Below are positions 42,930 through 46,473 of a stretch of 46,473 bases of DNA, in pieces. This DNA comes from Phycisphaerae bacterium (GTDB lineage: Bacteria; Planctomycetota; Phycisphaerae; UBA1845; UTPLA1), in contig JAUVGW010000003.1 in the NCBI GenBank assembly GCA_030593565.1, forward strand, positions 1-46,473. The letters are read 5' to 3'. Position 1 is the stretch's first letter, and the number at the start of each line of letters is the position of its first letter. Under the pieces are notes generated by a model. It was given only the letters and a program-made list of their open reading frames with translations, was not told where the DNA came from and made no database searches. Position numbers and translations under genes: made by a program.

Positions 42930-43736
42930 TCAGGGGACGGATGCTCCCGGTTTGACCCGGTGCGGGCGGTGGCCACAACTGTTTTTCGTGCACTTATGAC
43001 GGCGGTGTCGATGCAACGGCTTCCCACGGGGATTCACGCATGGCGAGTCCGACTCGTCGACAACCGGGGCTTCGGCGACTCGGACATGGTCGACTTCGAA
43101 CGTGTCGGGGTTGGCTTCACCGGAGACCGGGTCGATCGCCGTGATCGTCACTTCAGCGATGCCGACATCCGACACAACCCCGAAAAAGCCCTCGATCTCG
43201 TGGTAGCTGCCGTCCAGGGGTATCTCGTTTTCAAGGACGGCGTGCGAGGTAGCGCCGTCCAGTTCGGCCACGTCTATTCGATACGCGGAGTCGAGGGCCC
43301 CGCCGTCATCGTAAACCCAGGCGCCCAGCGCGCGGACCGGCTGCTCGGATTGCGGGGTGAACGTCAAAGAGCTGAACGAAACGAGGACCGTGGCATAGAG
43401 CTTGTCCTCGAAATAGAAGCTCGGAACGTACCACTTGAACGGCATGAACGGCTCACCGTCCGGATATGCCGCGCTCAGTCCGAACTCGACATCACCGACC
43501 GGAAGCACGGTCAAGTCGGCCCCATCTGGACCCAGTTCCGGGTCTTCGAAGTCCTGAACGGCAAGCGCGCCCGCCTCCTCGCCAAATAGGGCTTCTCCCA
43601 CGTCATCCGGCGAGCCTTCTCGCTGGAAGTAGAATGCGACGTCGCCCGACACCGGTACAGCGAGGGTGATGAGGAGCAGGTGAAGGGCGATGAGTGCCGT
43701 AAGGAACATGCGGCGGGAAGCAACGGACGGAAACAT
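42930..43736 (-). CDS. Exported protein, unknown function
   Basis: Not recognised; 268 aa from the ATG at 43736 (the track start is a TTG). The signal peptide is RRMFLTALIALHLLLITLAVPVSGD. The mature part reads as a beta-rich domain: AVQDFEDPELG, SLTFTPQSEQPVRALGAWVYDDGG, HEIEGFFGVVSDVGIAEVTITA, IDPVSGEANPDTFEVDHVRVAEA. This pattern is often seen in PEP-CTERM-type and carbohydrate-binding-like proteins of Planctomycetes. The final ~45 residues turn abruptly basic and Cys/His-rich (RGKPLHRHRRHKCTKNSCGHRPHR) and may reflect a frameshift; no sorting tail is present. The 265-aa ORF on the opposite strand is a shadow. Confidence 0.65.
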   Translation of the reverse strand: MFPSVASRRMFLTALIALHLLLITLAVPVSGDVAFYFQREGSPDDVGEALFGEEAGALAVQDFEDPELGPDGADLTVLPVGDVEFGLSAAYPDGEPFMPFKWYVPSFYFEDKLYATVLVSFSSLTFTPQSEQPVRALGAWVYDDGGALDSAYRIDVAELDGATSHAVLENEIPLDGSYHEIEGFFGVVSDVGIAEVTITAIDPVSGEANPDTFEVDHVRVAEAPVVDESDSPCVNPRGKPLHRHRRHKCTKNSCGHRPHRVKPGASVP

Positions 43737-43943
43737 GGCCTGCCCTTTCAAGTAATATCCGGGGGGCCAGGTGGCTCGGATCGCCTCGGAAGGGCAGATC
43801 CATATGAACGGTACGATTCACGTAACTATCTGTCAAACATGGGGATACGACGCCGCCATGTTGCCCATTTTCCCCAGGCGGCCGACATCCGACAGCTTAC
43901 CCAGCTTGACACACCAGCGTCAGAGCGGCACGCTCGACCACGA

Positions 43944-43983
43944 TAAAACGAAACGGCCCGCCGATTGAAAGCCGGCAGGCCGT
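43944..43983 (-). terminator. Terminator of pepF
   Basis: On the minus strand ACGGCCTGCCGG pairs with the complementary CGGCGGGCCGT around a short loop and is followed by TTCGTTTT. It starts 33 bp after the pepF stop. Confidence 0.8.
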
Positions 43984-44016
43984 CCGGAGAAACACAACAG
44001 GTCTGACCAAATCGGT

Positions 44017-45915
44017 CTATTGGATCTGGTCGAGCAACTCCTCCGTCTGATCAAGCATGTCCTTGAAGATCTTCATGCCATACTCAATGGGTTCAGCCGT
44101 CGTCATGTCCACGCCCGCATCCTTGAGCAAGTCCACGGGATACTTGGTGCTGCCGGACTTGAGGAACCGCACGTAGGCGTCGATGGCACCTTCTTCGCCC
44201 GCCATGATGCGACCGGCGATATTCGAAGCGGCGCAGTAGCTCGTCGCATACTTGTACACGTAGAAGTTGTAGTAGAAGTGTGGGATGCGGACCCAATAGT
44301 TGTCGACGAGATCGTCATGGACGTAATCGGGGCCGTAGTAGTTCTTCATGATTTCCCGATAGGTCGCGCCCATGCTGTCGGCGGTCAGCGGCGTGCCCGC
44401 CTCGGCCATCTCGTGGATGCGCTGCTCGAACTCGCTGAACATCGTCTGCCGAAAGACCGTGCCCCGGATGCCTTCGAGAAACTCGACAAGCAGGAACAGT
44501 TTTACCTTTGGGTCCTTGGTGTGGCTGAGAATGTGGTTTTGCAGGAGGATCTCGTTGCAGGTCGAAGCAACCTCCGCACAGAAGATGTCGTAGTCGCCAT
44601 AAACGTATGGCTGGTTGCCGCGAGAGAAAAGCGAGTGCATCGAGTGGCCCATCTCGTGGGCAACGGTGGACATGTCTTCGTATGAGTCGTGGTAGTTCAG
44701 AAGGATATACGGCTGCGTCAGGTAACCACCGCTCGAATAGGCGCCGCTGGCCTTGCCCTTCGTCGGGTATACATCGCACCATCTGGAATCGAAGCCCTTT
44801 CGCATTTGCGTAGTGTACTCATCACCGAGCGGCTGAAGCGCTTCGATGATTCGACCGACGGCGTCGTCGTAGCCGACCTTGTACTCCTGCCCCGTGATCA
44901 ACGGTGCGAACAGGTCATAGGCATGGACGCCGTCGTCCAGTTTGAGAGCCTTCTTACGGATGGACTGGTATCGATGCAGCAGAGGGAGGTTGTCGTTAAC
45001 GGTCTTGACGAGCGTGTTGTAGACCTCGACGGGAATGTTGCCGCCGTCCAGCGCGGCCTGTAGGCAACTATCGTACTTCCGCGCCTTTACCGAGAGGATG
45101 TGGCTCTGGACCGCACCGTTGAGCAGGGCAGCGGCCGTGTTCCTGTACTTGGCATACGTCCCGACGATGGCATCATACGCATCCTTCCGGACACGGCGGT
45201 CAGTGGACCGCATGTACAGATAGAAGGCGGAATCGTCCAGCTCGACGGTCGTGTCCTTCTCGTCTTTCATCGTGGGGAATTTGATGTCGGCGTTTGTGAG
45301 GAGATTGTAAGCGTTTCCCGGCGTACTGCGGACTTCACCGGTCAGCGCGAGAAGTTCTTCTTCGCGCTGGGAGAGAATGTATTTCTTCTGACGATAGACG
45401 TTGTCAAAGTACTGGCGATAAACCGCTAGACGTTCATTTTCCTTCATCCATTCCTCGATCTTCTCGTGAGGAATGGCGGTGAGTTCAGGCTCCATCCAGG
45501 ACGTCTCAGTCCCGTATTTGATCCAGAGCGACCGGATGCGCGCTTCCATGCTTTGCGTCTCGCCGACGCGCGTGTCCTGATCGGAGAGCAGGTGCGCATA
45601 GACATAGACGCGTTCGAGCCGCGGCTCCATCTCGTCTCGGAAGGCCAGCACTTTGAGAAGATCCTCCGCGCCGTTGCCGAGCGTTCCCTTGAACCTGGAC
45701 ATCTGCCCGACAAGGGCGTCGACGACACCGTATTCCTTCTCCCACGCTTCGGTGTCAGCATAGATGGCCTCCGTCGCCCACCGATACCTGACGTCAATCT
45801 CGCTCCTTTGGCGGACCTTCTTGGTGTCCTGAGCGATCACAGGAAGAGTGATCGCCAGAACAAGAGCGAGACGTAACAGCTTCATGAAGGTGGTGTTTAT
45901 GTTTCGCTGATTCAT
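44017..45915 (-). CDS. pepF: Exported oligoendopeptidase F (M3 family)
   Basis: A 632-aa zinc peptidase of the M3/PepF family, which cuts oligopeptides. The zinc site VAHEMGHSMH is at residues 418-427 (His420, Glu421, His424), followed by the downstream FCAEVASTCNEILLQNHIL with the third ligand Glu. FYNFYVYKYATSYCAAS is also typical. Unlike cytosolic PepF, the N-terminus is a signal peptide: FMKLLRLALVLAITLPVIAQD. The ATG at 45915 has AGGAAAGG upstream; the ATG at 45885 would also keep the signal. It would act in the periplasm or outside the cell. A clear terminator follows. Confidence 0.95.
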   Translation of the reverse strand: MNQRNINTTFMKLLRLALVLAITLPVIAQDTKKVRQRSEIDVRYRWATEAIYADTEAWEKEYGVVDALVGQMSRFKGTLGNGAEDLLKVLAFRDEMEPRLERVYVYAHLLSDQDTRVGETQSMEARIRSLWIKYGTETSWMEPELTAIPHEKIEEWMKENERLAVYRQYFDNVYRQKKYILSQREEELLALTGEVRSTPGNAYNLLTNADIKFPTMKDEKDTTVELDDSAFYLYMRSTDRRVRKDAYDAIVGTYAKYRNTAAALLNGAVQSHILSVKARKYDSCLQAALDGGNIPVEVYNTLVKTVNDNLPLLHRYQSIRKKALKLDDGVHAYDLFAPLITGQEYKVGYDDAVGRIIEALQPLGDEYTTQMRKGFDSRWCDVYPTKGKASGAYSSGGYLTQPYILLNYHDSYEDMSTVAHEMGHSMHSLFSRGNQPYVYGDYDIFCAEVASTCNEILLQNHILSHTKDPKVKLFLLVEFLEGIRGTVFRQTMFSEFEQRIHEMAEAGTPLTADSMGATYREIMKNYYGPDYVHDDLVDNYWVRIPHFYYNFYVYKYATSYCAASNIAGRIMAGEEGAIDAYVRFLKSGSTKYPVDLLKDAGVDMTTAEPIEYGMKIFKDMLDQTEELLDQIQ

Positions 45916-46291
45916 GTGACCTTTCCTTGACGGGCATGGTATGTCAGGAACCGAAGTCTCCCCGCCTTGGGCTCCGGTACGTGTCGCCGAGGAGAAAGCG
46001 TATCCGCGGGTCCATGAGGAAACAAGAGGAGGACAGAGACCGCAGCACGTCAAGGTGCAGGTCGAGTTTACCGAGATGCTTCGGTGCCGCGAGACGTATC
46101 GTCGGCCCCCCTGCGGCCGAGGTATGCGCGGAGGCCCCTCGATATGTCACGTTGGCGACAGGGGGCCGACGCTACTTTCGGTGTCGCAGCCCGCCGAATC
46201 TGTCACGGCCCCAATACGCCGGCGCGTCAGCACGCAGCACGGCAATCCTGGAGGCCCGACGATCGAGCCGACGAGGGCTGCAGGCGGACCA
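45916..46291. other. Intergenic region with a palindromic element
   Basis: No gene is supported. It holds the palindrome at 46084-46205 and must contain the pepF promoter. Confidence 0.6.
46084..46205. repeat. Palindromic element related to 13414-13566
   Basis: The right end GTGTCGCAGCCCGCCGAATC plus TGTCA matches the right end of the 13414-13566 element. The left GTGCCGCGAGACGTATCGTC and GGCCCCCCTG pair with the CAGGGGGCCGACGCTAC arm. The distal left arm is lost. Confidence 0.75.
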
Positions 46292-46473
46292 TCACGCTTC
46301 CGCAAGCCCTTCCCTGATAGCGAATCTGGCAAGCTCCACTCGGTCGTGTATGTCGAGCTTGTTCATGACACTGCTCGTGTGGCGGTTGACCGTATTCGCA
46401 CTGATGTGGACGGTCTTCGCGATTTCCTTCTTCGACATGCCACGCGCGAGGTATCGGAGGATCTCGAGTTCGC
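46292..46473 (-). CDS. C-terminal DNA-binding domain of a LuxR/NarL-type regulator (partial)
   Basis: Not in the ORF track because it runs off the right edge. Read from the edge on the minus strand it gives ELEILRYLARGMSKKEIAKT, then ISANTVNRHTSSVMNKLDIHDRVELARFAIREG and a TGA at 46292-46294. That is the LuxR-type helix-turn-helix (GMSKKEIAKxxxISxNTVxxHxxxxxxKL), as in NarL/FixJ response regulators. Only ~60 C-terminal residues are present; the receiver or other sensor domain would lie beyond the window. Confidence 0.9.
   Translation of the reverse strand, partial: ELEILRYLARGMSKKEIAKTVHISANTVNRHTSSVMNKLDIHDRVELARFAIREGLAEA

Noticed and set aside
42792-43589. 265-aa plus-strand ORF
   Set aside because: The minus strand has a signal peptide and better protein-like sequence; this frame looks like its complement.

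Overview
The window is GC-rich bacterial chromosome. It carries about 29 credible protein genes, one of them cut by the right edge, one structured RNA candidate and many short palindromic repeats. Several things recall environmental Planctomycetes, perhaps Phycisphaerae: a very large exported metalloprotease with thrombospondin type-3 repeats and a Cys-containing C-terminal sorting tail, HEAT and PDZ exported proteins, a scattered Tad pilus locus, isolated housekeeping genes and abundant intergenic palindromes. This placement is inference; there is no rRNA or other phylogenetic marker that settles it.

Layout. 0.5-2.8 kb (+): HEAT lipoprotein, RsbW-like ATPase, STAS anti-anti-sigma protein and MlaE-type permease. 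3.0-5.8 kb: small exported protein (-), ribosome recycling factor frr (+) and glutamine-dependent NAD synthetase nadE (-). 6.7-13.3 kb (+): giant M6-like metalloprotease in two overlapping frames, most likely one gene broken by a 1-nt frameshift. 14.1-18.6 kb: two-domain 3-hydroxyacyl-CoA dehydrogenase, DUF547 lipoprotein, tandem-ACT protein (-) and a Gfo/Idh/MocA-like oxidoreductase. 18.9-20.3 kb (+): rplM-rpsI with a near-consensus promoter and an S9 protein that has a long Pro/Ala-rich N-terminal extension. 20.5-28.4 kb (-): Tad/Flp pilus genes in the order flp, cpaA, tadE, cpaB, cpaC, vWA-TadG, cpaE. 29.4-32.0 kb: GT87-type membrane protein (+) and PDZ protein (-), overlapping at their ends. 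32.0-33.3 kb: non-coding stretch with a possible gene remnant and a 6S-RNA-like candidate. 33.4-36.2 kb: pgpA and MTA phosphorylase (-), then an APH-fold kinase (+). 36.6-39.3 kb: endonuclease III (+), Bpt-type leucyltransferase (-) and a TlpA-like thioredoxin (+). 39.7-45.9 kb (-): GlcD-GlcF-type FAD/Fe-S fusion, exported unknown protein and exported oligoendopeptidase F. The right edge holds the C-terminus of a LuxR/NarL-type regulator (-).

The genes mostly stand alone or in pairs. The clear multigene systems are the Tad pilus locus, which lacks the TadA ATPase and TadB/C platform genes here, and the sigma-partner-switch-like pair next to an MlaE permease. Gaps between genes are filled with several families of palindromic repeats. 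The clearest case is an 84-bp element present in two exactly inverted copies bracketing pgpA. Another element family appears to have inserted in frame into the GT87 gene.
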